Assembly: GCA_034113365.1 (NCBI GenBank) | Contig: JAXEXP010000174.1 | Span: 1 to 62,022, forward strand | Direction of reading: 5' to 3' | DNA length: 62,022 nt | Origin: Spyradocola sp034113365 | GTDB taxonomy: Bacteria; Bacillota; Clostridia; Christensenellales; UBA1750 | Part shown: one piece after another, positions 39,185 through 47,731 of the stretch | Numbering within the stretch: the stretch's first letter is position 1 | Layout of the letters: each line of letters starts with the position of its first letter | Made by a program: the position numbers and the translations under genes | The notes under the pieces: model-generated | Database searches by the model: none | What the model was told of the DNA's origin: nothing | Seen by the model: only the letters and a program-made list of their open reading frames with translations

Positions 39185-41365
39185 CTACGCGACGAGGATG
39201 CGGTCGACGACCAGCTTGCGGAACTCGGGGGTGAGCAGGCAGAAGTAGGCGGTAAAGCCCGTCACGCGCACCACGAGGTCGGGGAAGGCGTCGGGGTTTT
39301 CGTTGGCGGCGAGGATCTGCTGGGCGTTGATGATGTTGATGTTGAGCAGCGTGCCGCCCTTTCTAAAGAGCGTCAGGATGTAGTCGCAGATCTTGTCCAC
39401 CGCCTCGGGGCCGCGCGCCATGCCGGGGTCGAGCTCCAGCTGCACGGGCGCGGTGTTGCCGTAGCCGGGCTGGACCGAGCAGATGGCGTTGGTCATGGCG
39501 GTCAGCGCGCCGTCCTTGCGGAAGCCGGGGTGCGGGTTGGCGCCGTGGTTGATGACCTCGCCGTCGCGGCGGCCGTTGGGCGTGGCGCCCACCGCCTTGC
39601 CCAGCACGATGGTGTTGGACCAGGAGAACCAGCCGGGGATGAACTTGACGGGCGCGAACACCTCGTCCATCGCGTTGACCTGGTCGGTGAAGGAGCGGCT
39701 GATGCGCACCGCCCACTTGTCGCCCAGCGTGTCGCCGCCGCCGTAGCGCTCGGAGGCCGAGAGCATCATGCGGATGTACTCGCCGCGGGGACCCGCGTAG
39801 TTGGAGCGCACGGCCTCGTACATCTCCTCAAAGGTGAGCCGGCCCTCGCGCTCGATGCGCTGCTCCAGCGCGGCAAAGGAGTCGGCGACGGTGGCGATGC
39901 CTGTGCCGTCGATGCACATGTTGTAGTACTGCGCGCCGCCGTGGCTCATGTCCAGCCCCTTTTCCACGGGGCCGTGGGAGATCAGGTTGAGCATCAGCTC
40001 GGGCTCGTTTTTGACCTGATTTTCCAGGTGGAAGCAGATGCCCTCGGCGGTGACGCGCACGGCGCGCGCGGTGTGGGCTTCGTAGCGCCGCCACAGCTCC
40101 TCGATGGACTTCTCGCCGTCAGACGCCATCATCTCGTCCAGCGCCAGGCGGAACACCTTGGCGTTGTTGATCTTGACGCAGTCGTTGAGCGTGTATTCCA
40201 GCCCGGGCAGGCTCATCCAGTGGCAGCCCACGGCCACGCGCTGGCGGGCCAGCTCCACCGGGTAGCCCTTTTTCATGAAGCCCTCGGACAGCGCCTGGTC
40301 GCCCGAGAAGCGCGGCCAGCCGTTCTTGTTTTTGAACAGGTAATCCACCGCGGTGTGCAGGAACTTGCGGTCCATGCCGTCGTGCACGCGCACGGTCAGG
40401 TTGCAGGAGGAATCCAGCCAGTCTGCGGCCTCGAGGATCAGGTAGCTGAAATAGCTGACCATGTCGTGGCCGTCGGGCGACAGGCCGCCCAGCTGATAGT
40501 AGTGCGGGTCGTTGAGCAGCAGGCAGGCGATGTAATACTTGGCCTCGTCCTCGGTGATGAGGCCCGCGGCAAGGTCGCGCTCATAGTAGGGGCGCAGCGT
40601 CTCGTCCAGCTGGCAGCCCGCGCCGTCGCGGTTGTACTCGCGGGAGGCGGTGTTGAACCAGCACATCCACTGGCAGGCCTCGCGCAGCGTGCGCGGCGCG
40701 CCCTCGATCAGGTGCTCGTTGACGTCGCGCATCTGCTGCAGATTTTTGAGCAGCTCGGGATGGGTCTCCACCTTCATGGCCTCGTCGATGGCCTCCACCG
40801 TGCGGCGCGTCCAGACCTGGATGCCGCGGATGGTCTTTTCCTCGGCGTCGTAGAAGTCGTCGTGGCCGGGGTTGAGCGCGCGGTATTTGCGCAGCTTTTC
40901 CAGCAGGCCGCCCCAGCCCAGGGTCAGACCGATGGCGTAATCGCCGCCAAAGTGCGCGTCCGCGCCGATGCCGGGCACGATGCCGTACTTCTGCTGCTCG
41001 GGCTTGAGGTAATCATAGTTCAGGTCGGGGTTGAAGGTGATGGGACGCGTCCAGGCCATGCAGTTCATCCAGCGGTTGGCAAAGGCGTCACACGGGTCGA
41101 TGAACACCGGGTGCGTGGCCATCATGCGGTAGAAGTTCTCGCTCCAGCCGTCGTAGCCCACGAAGGTGCCCGCGGGGTGGTTGAACACCGGGGTGAAGTC
41201 ATAGTCGTCCGGGGGCTTGACCGCGCCGTAATCGTCGCCGTCGGCAAAGGCGCGGATGCCGGCCTTGTCCTGCGTATCCTCCAGCTTGCGCTCGCGCAGT
41301 ATGCGCAGCCGCTCGCGGTAGCTCACGTCCGCATCTGCGGGCAGCTTGTTGATGCGATCTCTCAT
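39185..41365 (-). CDS. Glycyl radical enzyme of unknown substrate
   Basis: The 726-residue PFL-like glycyl radical enzyme has the radical site near the C-terminus, VVRVTGFTAYFCLL with Gly703. The thiyl loop reads RVAVGCHWMSLPGLEYTLND with Cys381. In the dehydratase / C-X lyase group the cysteine is followed two residues later by Glu (CxE); here that position is Trp, with His next to the Cys. Start ATG after AGGAGGA. It lies 12 bp after its activase and at the end of an operon with a corrinoid methyl-transfer system. It is shorter than most dehydratase-type members (about 780-850). The reaction cannot be assigned: it is not PFL (no Cys-Cys) and not a standard CxE lyase. Confidence 0.88.
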   Translation of the reverse strand: MRDRINKLPADADVSYRERLRILRERKLEDTQDKAGIRAFADGDDYGAVKPPDDYDFTPVFNHPAGTFVGYDGWSENFYRMMATHPVFIDPCDAFANRWMNCMAWTRPITFNPDLNYDYLKPEQQKYGIVPGIGADAHFGGDYAIGLTLGWGGLLEKLRKYRALNPGHDDFYDAEEKTIRGIQVWTRRTVEAIDEAMKVETHPELLKNLQQMRDVNEHLIEGAPRTLREACQWMCWFNTASREYNRDGAGCQLDETLRPYYERDLAAGLITEDEAKYYIACLLLNDPHYYQLGGLSPDGHDMVSYFSYLILEAADWLDSSCNLTVRVHDGMDRKFLHTAVDYLFKNKNGWPRFSGDQALSEGFMKKGYPVELARQRVAVGCHWMSLPGLEYTLNDCVKINNAKVFRLALDEMMASDGEKSIEELWRRYEAHTARAVRVTAEGICFHLENQVKNEPELMLNLISHGPVEKGLDMSHGGAQYYNMCIDGTGIATVADSFAALEQRIEREGRLTFEEMYEAVRSNYAGPRGEYIRMMLSASERYGGGDTLGDKWAVRISRSFTDQVNAMDEVFAPVKFIPGWFSWSNTIVLGKAVGATPNGRRDGEVINHGANPHPGFRKDGALTAMTNAICSVQPGYGNTAPVQLELDPGMARGPEAVDKICDYILTLFRKGGTLLNINIINAQQILAANENPDAFPDLVVRVTGFTAYFCLLTPEFRKLVVDRILVA

Positions 41366-41377
41366 ACGGATCTCCTC

Positions 41378-42268
41378 CTATCCCACGCGCACCGACGGGC
41401 ACACGGCCTGTGCCGCCGCCTGAAGCGCCTGCATGCGTTCCTCGGACAGCGGGCGCGCACCGGCAAACGCGTTGTCCACGTCCAGCGCCTGATACTTGCT
41501 CCCGCCCAGGGGGTTGAAGTTGAGCAGCTCATAGTACGCAAGTCCTGGCAGCTGCCCCACAAAGCCTGCGATGGCGGCGATCTCCGCCTCGCTGTCGTTG
41601 ACGCCCGGGATCACGGGCGTGCGCACGATGAAGGGCTTGCCGCTGCGCGGCAGGCGCGCGATGTTCTCCCGGATGCGCGCATTGCCTGCGCCCGTCCACC
41701 TGCGGTGCGCGTCCTCGTCCCAGAGCTTGAGGTCGCACATCACAAGGTCCAGATCGGGCAGCAGCGCCTCCAGCGTGGAGAAATCCACGTTAAGGTTGCT
41801 CTCGATGGCGGTATGTACGCCCTCTTTGTGCAGCGCGGACAGCAGCTCCGCCGCAAACTGCGGCTGCAGCAGCACCTCGCCGCCCGAGAGCGTGACGCCG
41901 CCGCCGGACTGCGCGTAGTAGTCCACGTCCTGCATCACCTCGTGCAGCACGTCCTGCACGAGGTATTCCTTGCCGCACATCTCCAGCGCGCCGGAGAAGC
42001 ACACCTGTGCACAGGCGCCGTGATCGGCGCACGCGGCGCGGTCGTACACCATCTTGCCGCCCTCCACGCGGTGCGACGGGCAGACCTGCGCGCACGCGCC
42101 GCAGCCCACGCACTTGCTGCGGTAGTAGAGCACCTCCGGCTCCACGTGCAGCGTCTCGGGGTTGTGGCACCAGGCGCAGCGCATGTTGCAGCCCTTGAAA
42201 AACACGGTCGAACGGATGCCCGGCCCGTCATGCAGCGAGAAGCGCTGAATGGCTGTGAGTACCCCCAT
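41378..42268 (-). CDS. Glycyl radical enzyme activase (radical SAM)
   Basis: The 296-residue activating enzyme installs the glycyl radical on the downstream partner. The radical SAM motif is FKGCNMRCAWCHNPE (Cys27, 31, 34). A ferredoxin-like insert follows with Cys53, 56, 59, 63 and a second set Cys80, 86, 90, in which the usual fourth ligand position 83 is His. GGGVTLSGGEVLLQ is the SAM-binding GGE region and DLKLWDEDAHRRWTG the typical later motif. ATG 42268 is supported by homology and AGAGAGTGG. The gap to the preceding ASKHA gene is 103 bp. Confidence 0.93.
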   Translation of the reverse strand: MGVLTAIQRFSLHDGPGIRSTVFFKGCNMRCAWCHNPETLHVEPEVLYYRSKCVGCGACAQVCPSHRVEGGKMVYDRAACADHGACAQVCFSGALEMCGKEYLVQDVLHEVMQDVDYYAQSGGGVTLSGGEVLLQPQFAAELLSALHKEGVHTAIESNLNVDFSTLEALLPDLDLVMCDLKLWDEDAHRRWTGAGNARIRENIARLPRSGKPFIVRTPVIPGVNDSEAEIAAIAGFVGQLPGLAYYELLNFNPLGGSKYQALDVDNAFAGARPLSEERMQALQAAAQAVCPSVRVG

Positions 42269-42371
42269 TGTTTCCACTCTCTTTCTGTTTATCGCTCGAT
42301 GGGATTCTGATCCGATGGTTTGATGAAAAATTCGTCGCCCTGTATAAAAAGTCCTTCCCGTTCCCCAAGGA

Positions 42372-43835
42372 TCATTCCTCCTGGCCGAAGAGCATCTGGT
42401 CGATGTAGTGTTCGTTGAAGCGGGGGTTGCCGCCGAGGGCGACATGGCGGCTGTGGGCGGCGATGCGCTCGAGCGCGGGGACGCAGGTGCGGTCGAGCAG
42501 GGTCTGCGCGGCGCCCGAGAGCGCGGCGTTGCCCAGCACGCGGACGCGGTCGGTCAGCTCGGGCGGGATGAGGCCGATGGTGGCGGCGCTGCGCACGTTC
42601 AGGTGGCTGCCAAAGCCGCCCGCGATGCACAGCGAGGTGACGTCGGCAAGGCTTGCGTCGGCAGTCTCCAGCAGGGTGAGCATGCCGGCGGCGATGGCGG
42701 CCTTGGCCAGCTGCACGGCGCGTACGTCGCGGGGCTGGAGGGCGACGCCGGGGGCGAGGGGCAGCTCGTCGTCGTCCATGGCGCCGGTCTCGTCGATGAG
42801 CTCGGCGGTCAGGCCCGCCGCGATGGCGTCGATGAGGCCGGAGCCGCACACGCCCACCGCGGGCGCGCCGTCGATGGTGTGGGAGAGGAGCTGACCGTTG
42901 ACCAGCGTGACGCGGTCGATCGCGCCGGGGACGCTGCCGCAGCCGCAGGAGATGCCCGCGCCCTCGAAGGCGGGCCCGGCGGCGGTGGAGGTGACGTAAA
43001 GCGTGCCGTCTTTCCACAGCGCCATCTCGCCGTTGGTGCCGATGTCGCACAGCAGCGCCGTTTCGTCGCGCTCGCAGATGCCGCTGGCCAGCACCGCGCA
43101 GGTGATGTCCGCGCCCACGAAGGCGTTCATGCAGGGGGGCAGGTAGGCCTGGCCGCCAAAGAGCGCGACCGTTGCGCCGAACAGCGTGTCCGCCTCGAAG
43201 GGAGCGCGGGCGAGGCTGTCGGGGCTGCGACCGGTGAGCAGGTAGAGCATGGTGGTGTTGCCCGTGACGACGAGCGCGTCGGGGGCGGGCGTGCCGGAGC
43301 GCGCGAGCAGCTGCTGCACGGCGTCCGTGACCTGCCCGCGCAGCAGGGGAAGCCTGCCGTTCAGCGCGGCGTTGATGCGGCCCATCACGTCGGCGGCGAC
43401 GCTGGCCTGCGGGTTGAGCGCGGCGGCGGTGCCGGTGCAGGAGCCGGTGGAGAGGTCGTACTGGCGCACTGCGATGGTGGTGGTGCCGATGTCCACGGCG
43501 GCGCCGGTGGAGCCGGGCAGGGGGCGCAGGGGGGCGGTGAGGTCGGCTGTGGACGTCTCGATGCGGGCGTCCCCGTGGGCCTCGGGCAGCGTGACGTCGG
43601 CGTCGCCCAGCAGCACGGCTTGACAGCTCAGGCGCGTGCCGGCGCGCTGCTCCGCAGCGTTGGGCGGGGAGACGCGGCCCGTCAGCTGTACGGCGCACTT
43701 GCCGCACGCGCCGCGTCCGCCGCAGGGATGGGGCAGCGAATAGCCCGCGGCCTGCAGCACCTCGTCCAGCACGGGCGTGCCGGAAAAGGAGACGCGCGCG
43801 GTGACGCCGCCGCGATGGATGGTCAGTTCAGGCAT
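42372..43835 (-). CDS. RACo-like ASKHA protein with [2Fe-2S] domain (corrinoid reductive activator)
   Basis: The 487-residue protein has an N-terminal plant-type [2Fe-2S] domain, with ligands Cys38, 44, 47 (HPCGGRGACGKC) and Cys71, followed by an ASKHA-fold ATPase part (DUF4445) starting AAVDIGTTTIAVRQYDLSTG. Further marks are LCDIGTNGEMALW and CIAGGFGSHLN. Such proteins use ATP to return inactive Co(II) corrinoid to Co(I) during methyl transfer. It lacks the linker and dimerisation parts of the larger RACo proteins (over 600 residues). The corrinoid protein is two genes upstream in the same operon. Confidence 0.9.
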   Translation of the reverse strand: MPELTIHRGGVTARVSFSGTPVLDEVLQAAGYSLPHPCGGRGACGKCAVQLTGRVSPPNAAEQRAGTRLSCQAVLLGDADVTLPEAHGDARIETSTADLTAPLRPLPGSTGAAVDIGTTTIAVRQYDLSTGSCTGTAAALNPQASVAADVMGRINAALNGRLPLLRGQVTDAVQQLLARSGTPAPDALVVTGNTTMLYLLTGRSPDSLARAPFEADTLFGATVALFGGQAYLPPCMNAFVGADITCAVLASGICERDETALLCDIGTNGEMALWKDGTLYVTSTAAGPAFEGAGISCGCGSVPGAIDRVTLVNGQLLSHTIDGAPAVGVCGSGLIDAIAAGLTAELIDETGAMDDDELPLAPGVALQPRDVRAVQLAKAAIAAGMLTLLETADASLADVTSLCIAGGFGSHLNVRSAATIGLIPPELTDRVRVLGNAALSGAAQTLLDRTCVPALERIAAHSRHVALGGNPRFNEHYIDQMLFGQEE

Positions 43836-44105
43836 GGTTATCCTCCGAAAATGGGTTGTTGGCTGAAATGAGGGAAGAAACTGCGCCGTTTGGTGTAAAC
43901 AGGTTTGAAGCTGTGCGTTTCAGAAGTAAAGCAGCCTGATGGCAGAATGGCGCTGCTGCGACGAATGGTCAGTCCAGGCATGTTTTTCCTCTGAGAAAAG
44001 GTTATTTGGCTGAAAACTGGAAAGCTGCTGCGCGATCCGTTTCTAAAGGGAGAGGGCCTGACAGCAAAATGACTTGAATACGGCGTTTTACTTGATCGGG
44101 GGGAC
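43810..44105 (-). repeat. Degenerate tandem duplication of the ASKHA gene start
   Basis: About 145 bp around the ASKHA start codon (43810-43955) is repeated, with divergence, at 43956-44105. The second copy still has a reading MPGLTIRRS beside the gene's MPELTIHRG, the ribosome-site region and downstream blocks such as CGTTTC-AAG...CCTGA. It is non-coding now and fills the 276-bp gap before the DUF2284 gene. Confidence 0.6.
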
Positions 44106-44111
44106 GGCGGG

Positions 44112-44660
44112 TCATTCCTCGGAGAAGAGCACCATGCCAAAGTAGGTCACGGTGTCGGGGCCGTTGATGTAGCGCAGCGAGGTGGCGCGGCTGGTCTTGT
44201 AGACGTCCACGCCGTAGCTCTCCAGCGAGGGCAGCGCCAGGTCGGGGTGGCGGCAGGGCTGGTCGCCGCGCTTGGCGCAGGTGGGGCACAGGTGGCAGCC
44301 GCCGCAGGTCAGGTGCAGCATGCGCTCGCCCAGCAGGGGCTTGACGGCGCGCTGGATGCGCTGGCTGACCTGCGCGTGCGCATCGCCCGCAGCGGTCATG
44401 CCCTCGAAGTCATAGCTGTCCTCCAGCTGGCCGATGGTCTGGTAGAGTATGCCGTAAGGGTAGCGGCGCAGCTGCTCCATCATGGGACCGATCTCGCCCA
44501 CGTCGGGCGGGCACATCCAGCACTTGCCGTAGTTGCCGCAGCCGTTGCCGGCGCAGATGTCGCGAAATTCCGTGGACGTAACGATGTCGGACTGGTGCAC
44601 GAGCCCAGCCTTGTGCGCGCCGTTTTCGATGAATAACGGAATGAGCTGTTCGTGATCCAT
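44112..44660 (-). CDS. DUF2284 metal-binding protein
   Basis: The 182-residue cysteine-rich protein has CAGNGCGNYGKCWMCPPDVG near residue 36 and LTCGGCHLCPTCAKRGDQPC near residue 117, both likely Fe-S or metal ligands of the DUF2284 family. DUF2284 proteins often lie beside corrinoid methyltransferase genes, but their role is undefined; electron supply is one idea. ATG 44660 follows AAAAGGAGA. It is 88 bp downstream of the corrinoid protein gene. Confidence 0.85.
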   Translation of the reverse strand: MDHEQLIPLFIENGAHKAGLVHQSDIVTSTEFRDICAGNGCGNYGKCWMCPPDVGEIGPMMEQLRRYPYGILYQTIGQLEDSYDFEGMTAAGDAHAQVSQRIQRAVKPLLGERMLHLTCGGCHLCPTCAKRGDQPCRHPDLALPSLESYGVDVYKTSRATSLRYINGPDTVTYFGMVLFSEE

Positions 44661-44748
44661 AGTGCGTGATCTCCTTTTCGCAAATAAAATCCCGCCCGAT
44701 GAAGCGCGCTCCACCGGACGGGGCTGGGATGGTTCAATGTGGACGCGC

Positions 44749-45384
44749 TCAGCAGGCCGTGCAGAAGCTCACGGCGCGGTCTGCGGCGCTGGCGGCGTCG
44801 GTGGTGTAGGCGTCTGCGCCGATCTGCGCGCGGAACGCCTCGTTGACGGGCGCGCCGCCGATCATGATCTTGACCTTGTCGCGGATGCCGGCGGCCTCGG
44901 CGGCCTTGACCACGTCGCCCATGACGCCCATGGTGGTGGTCAGCAACGCGGAGCAGCAGATGATGTCGCAGTGTTGCTCGATGGCGGTCTGGACGAAGGT
45001 GTCGGCGGAGACGTCGGTGCCCAGGTCGATGACCTCCAGGCCCTTGCCCTCCATCATCATCTTGACCAGGTTCTTGCCGATGTCATGCAGGTCGCCCTGC
45101 ACGGTGCCGATGCACACGCGGCCCGTCGCCTTCACGCCCGCCTGCTGCAGCAGGGGCTTGAGCAGAGACACGCCCTGGTTCATCGCGCGGGCGGCGACCA
45201 GCACCTCGGGCACGAAGATCTCGTTGTTCTTGAACTTCTCGCCGACCTCGTTCATGCCGTCGAGCAGGCCCTTTTCCAGGATCTCCTGCGCGGGGATGCC
45301 CTCGTCGATGGCCTGCTGGACCAGGGTCTTGACGATCTTGGCCTTGCCGGCCTGCAGCTGAACGGAAATTTCCTTAAGATCCAT
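44749..45384 (-). CDS. Corrinoid (B12-binding) methyl-carrier protein
   Basis: The 211-residue protein has an N-terminal helical cap domain (DEGIPAQEILEKGLLDGMNE with VGEKFKNNEIFVPE) and a Rossmann B12-binding domain. That domain carries the DxHxxG motif GTVQGDLHDIGKNLV, His100 being the lower cobalt ligand, and ends with MIGGAPVNEAFRAQIGADAY. It is the methyl carrier between two methyltransferases, as in methanol, methylamine or aryl-ether systems. ATG 45384 follows AGGAGGA. The two UroD-family genes are immediately upstream. Confidence 0.93.
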   Translation of the reverse strand: MDLKEISVQLQAGKAKIVKTLVQQAIDEGIPAQEILEKGLLDGMNEVGEKFKNNEIFVPEVLVAARAMNQGVSLLKPLLQQAGVKATGRVCIGTVQGDLHDIGKNLVKMMMEGKGLEVIDLGTDVSADTFVQTAIEQHCDIICCSALLTTTMGVMGDVVKAAEAAGIRDKVKIMIGGAPVNEAFRAQIGADAYTTDAASAADRAVSFCTAC

Positions 45385-45425
45385 ATCGAACTTCCTCCTG
45401 AAAAGTTTTATTGCGGTTTGTGGGA

Positions 45426-46400
45426 TCAGTTGTAGTCGCGCATGCGCTTCCAGACGTCGAGGATCAGCTTGTAGCGCTCGGGCGGCATGCCCTTGAAGGG
45501 CACGTTGCTGGTGCAGAAGATGTAGCCGCCGCCGGGCTTGCCGTAGGTGAGGCAGTATTCGGCGGAATCGATCACGTCCTGCTCGGTGCCGGTCTGCAGC
45601 GCTGCGCAGTGCACGTTGCCGCACAGCGCCACGCGGTCGCCCACCAGGCGCTTGACCTCCCGGATGTCCACGCCCGCCATCGGGTCGAGCGAGTGCAGCG
45701 CGTGCGGCTCGCAGTCCACCAGCTGGTCGAGTATGGGCATGATGTTGCCGTCGGTGTGCTTGATGGCGAACTGGCCGTTCCTGCGCGCCTCGTAAATGAT
45801 GCGGTGCAGGTAGGGCGCGATGAACTGGCCGAACATCCTGGGCGAGAGGAAGGGGCCGGAGTTGTAGCAGTAGTCGCTGCACAGCATCAGTATGTCCACG
45901 CCCATGTCGCGCAGACGCTTGTTGCGCTCGATGGCGTTGCGCGCCATGCGGTCGGCCTCGTCGCACAGCCCCTCGGGGTCGTCGGCGGTGCGGTAGGCAA
46001 AGTCGTACATGCCGTTGCCGTCGGGGATGGAGAAGGTACCGTCGCCGTGGTAGGCAAGGGGCTTGTCTCCGGCGGCCTCGCGCACGTATTTGACGAAGGT
46101 CTTGAACGCCTCCGGGAAGTCCGAACGGTCCTCCAGGCGATCAAAGTCGCCCACGCCGTGCAGCGGGAGTATGGAGTAGTCCAGCTGCTCGTAGACCCAG
46201 ACGGTGTACTCCGCCATCTCGTGCAGCAGGCGGTCCTTTTCGGCGGCGGAAAGCTTGGGGAGGTTCTCGGGGCGGAGCGCTTCGGGCAGCAGGGGCTTGC
46301 CGAAGAACTCCTCGGCGAGCTGGAACTCCAGCTCAAAGGTGGGCACATGGTCGGGAATGCGGCCCGACAGCGCCGCAAAGGCGCGCTCGCGATGCGTCAT
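45426..46400 (-). CDS. UroD-family methyltransferase (cobalamin-dependent system)
   Basis: The 324-residue TIM-barrel protein belongs to the uroporphyrinogen decarboxylase superfamily of the methyltransferase type (MtaA/MtbA and O-demethylase relatives), not heme synthesis. Likely metal ligands lie in FAIKHTDGNIMPI (His), ALCGNVHCAAL (His/Cys) and GGYIFCTSN (Cys). True UroD motifs for porphyrin binding are lacking. It sits between a second UroD-type gene (16 bp upstream) and the corrinoid protein. One of the two should methylate the corrinoid from the substrate and the other demethylate it, but which is which is not clear. Confidence 0.87.
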   Translation of the reverse strand: MTHRERAFAALSGRIPDHVPTFELEFQLAEEFFGKPLLPEALRPENLPKLSAAEKDRLLHEMAEYTVWVYEQLDYSILPLHGVGDFDRLEDRSDFPEAFKTFVKYVREAAGDKPLAYHGDGTFSIPDGNGMYDFAYRTADDPEGLCDEADRMARNAIERNKRLRDMGVDILMLCSDYCYNSGPFLSPRMFGQFIAPYLHRIIYEARRNGQFAIKHTDGNIMPILDQLVDCEPHALHSLDPMAGVDIREVKRLVGDRVALCGNVHCAALQTGTEQDVIDSAEYCLTYGKPGGGYIFCTSNVPFKGMPPERYKLILDVWKRMRDYN

Positions 46401-46416
46401 AGCCTGCGCCTCCTCA

Positions 46417-47475
46417 TCAGTAGCGGCCCACGCGCTTGACCTCGGCCACGATGCGCTTCATATTGTCCAGCGACACGGCGTTGGGGATGGAGTGGTCGGA
46501 GGAGAAGATGAAGCCGCCGTTCTGCTTGAGCACAGGCACCTTTTCGTCGATCTCGGCCAGGATCGCGTCGGCGTCGCTCCACTTGACGGCGTTGATGCCG
46601 CCGCGCAGCGTCAGCCGGTCGCCGTACTTGCGCTTGATCTCGAACACGTCCATGCCCGCCTTGACCTCCAGCGGGTTGAGCGCGTCCACGCCGGTGGCCA
46701 CGATGTCGGGCAGCAGCGTCATGATGTCGCCGCAGGAGTGCAGCTGCGCGTAGACGCCGTGGTCGTGCGCCCACTTGACGGCGCGGGTGTGGTAGGGCTG
46801 CAGTAGCTCGCGGTACATGTTGGGCGAGAAGAACGTGGTGCCCTTGTAGCCCATGTCGTCGTACCAGAACATCTCGTCAAAGTGATAGCCCGCGTCCCAC
46901 AGCCGGTCGTAGAGCGCGATGGTGTGGTTTAAGTAGGTGTCGAAGATGTCCTCGATAAATTCGGGCTCTTCGATCATGGCGACGAGCAAGTTCTCGGTGC
47001 CCATCATCCACGAATGCGTCACGTCAAAGCCGAACCAGAACACGCCGCGGATCCAGCGGCCCTCGGCGCGCCACTTGTCGTAGTTTTCCTTGAGATAATC
47101 CCAGGGGATGCGGTCGTCGGAAAGCGTCATGCGCTTCTTGGCTTCCTCCCAGGCTTCGGGCGTGGTGACCTTGTAGTCCAGGAACTCCGGGGTGGAGTCC
47201 TCTTCCTTGAAGTGCTTCATCGTCACGCCCCAGGGCGAGGTGCGGATGGCGTAGCGGTCGGTCTCCTCCAGCGTCACCTCGGGGTAGCGTGGGGAGATGT
47301 CGATGTTGATGACGCCGATCTTGTCGATGTCAAAATAATCGCACCAATCCACGTCCGCGGGCATGCCCTCGCGCTTCCAGCGGCGCAGCGTGCCCGCCCA
47401 CGGATCGTCGATGATCGGGATCCGGTCGGCCTCACGGTGGTCATACATGCGCTTGAAGCGCTCCCATGAGTTCAT
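46417..47475 (-). CDS. UroD-family methyltransferase (cobalamin-dependent system)
   Basis: The 352-residue protein of the same superfamily is the first gene of the operon. QLHSCGDIMTLLPDIVATGV carries the His-x-Cys zinc motif typical of methyltransferases, and GGFIFSSDHSIP has Ser where the third ligand is often Cys. The N-terminal half is enriched in Trp/Tyr (WGVTMKHFKEED, FWFGFDVTHSWMM), suggesting an aromatic or hydrophobic pocket. ATG 47475 follows AAAAGGAG; the frame extends upstream with no support. Confidence 0.86.
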   Translation of the reverse strand: MNSWERFKRMYDHREADRIPIIDDPWAGTLRRWKREGMPADVDWCDYFDIDKIGVINIDISPRYPEVTLEETDRYAIRTSPWGVTMKHFKEEDSTPEFLDYKVTTPEAWEEAKKRMTLSDDRIPWDYLKENYDKWRAEGRWIRGVFWFGFDVTHSWMMGTENLLVAMIEEPEFIEDIFDTYLNHTIALYDRLWDAGYHFDEMFWYDDMGYKGTTFFSPNMYRELLQPYHTRAVKWAHDHGVYAQLHSCGDIMTLLPDIVATGVDALNPLEVKAGMDVFEIKRKYGDRLTLRGGINAVKWSDADAILAEIDEKVPVLKQNGGFIFSSDHSIPNAVSLDNMKRIVAEVKRVGRY

Positions 47476-47731
47476 TCTATTCACTCCTTTTGGGATCTGT
47501 AACTTCATGATAATCGATTCTTGCAGGTAAAACAACATGGTTTTCACGATGTGATACGCTTGTCGTGCGGAAAACAAAATTTTGGACAAGGCATTTGTAT
47601 TGTATATTACAAAACGCGGCGGACGGCAATGCACATACGGCGTTAAAGTGAAGCAAAAGCGATACACAAACGCGGGAAAATGCTGTATAATAGGAAGGGT
47701 TTATGGAGCGAAGGAAAGGGGAGGCTGGGCT
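47476..47731. promoter_or_regulatory. Divergent regulatory region of the methyl-transfer/GRE operon and the ThrE pair
   Basis: This 256-bp AT-richer gap must hold both promoters. On the plus strand TATAAT at 47686-47691 is a good -10 for the ThrE genes with only a weak -35. On the minus strand several TATACA/TATCAC-like boxes are present and none stands out. No riboswitch was recognised; a cobalamin riboswitch was looked for and not seen. Confidence 0.45.

Noticed and set aside
39530..42310. A 926-codon plus-strand frame across the glycyl radical enzyme and activase
   Set aside because: It is a shadow of the minus-strand genes, whose catalytic motifs are clear; low-complexity Val/His/Ala/Gly composition.
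45426..47475. Uroporphyrinogen decarboxylase for heme synthesis
   Set aside because: The proteins have the zinc-site pattern and neighbours of methyltransferases, and no other heme genes are present.
47476..47731. Cobalamin riboswitch upstream of the corrinoid operon
   Set aside because: I looked for the GCCACTG and B12-box type motifs on the minus strand and found none.
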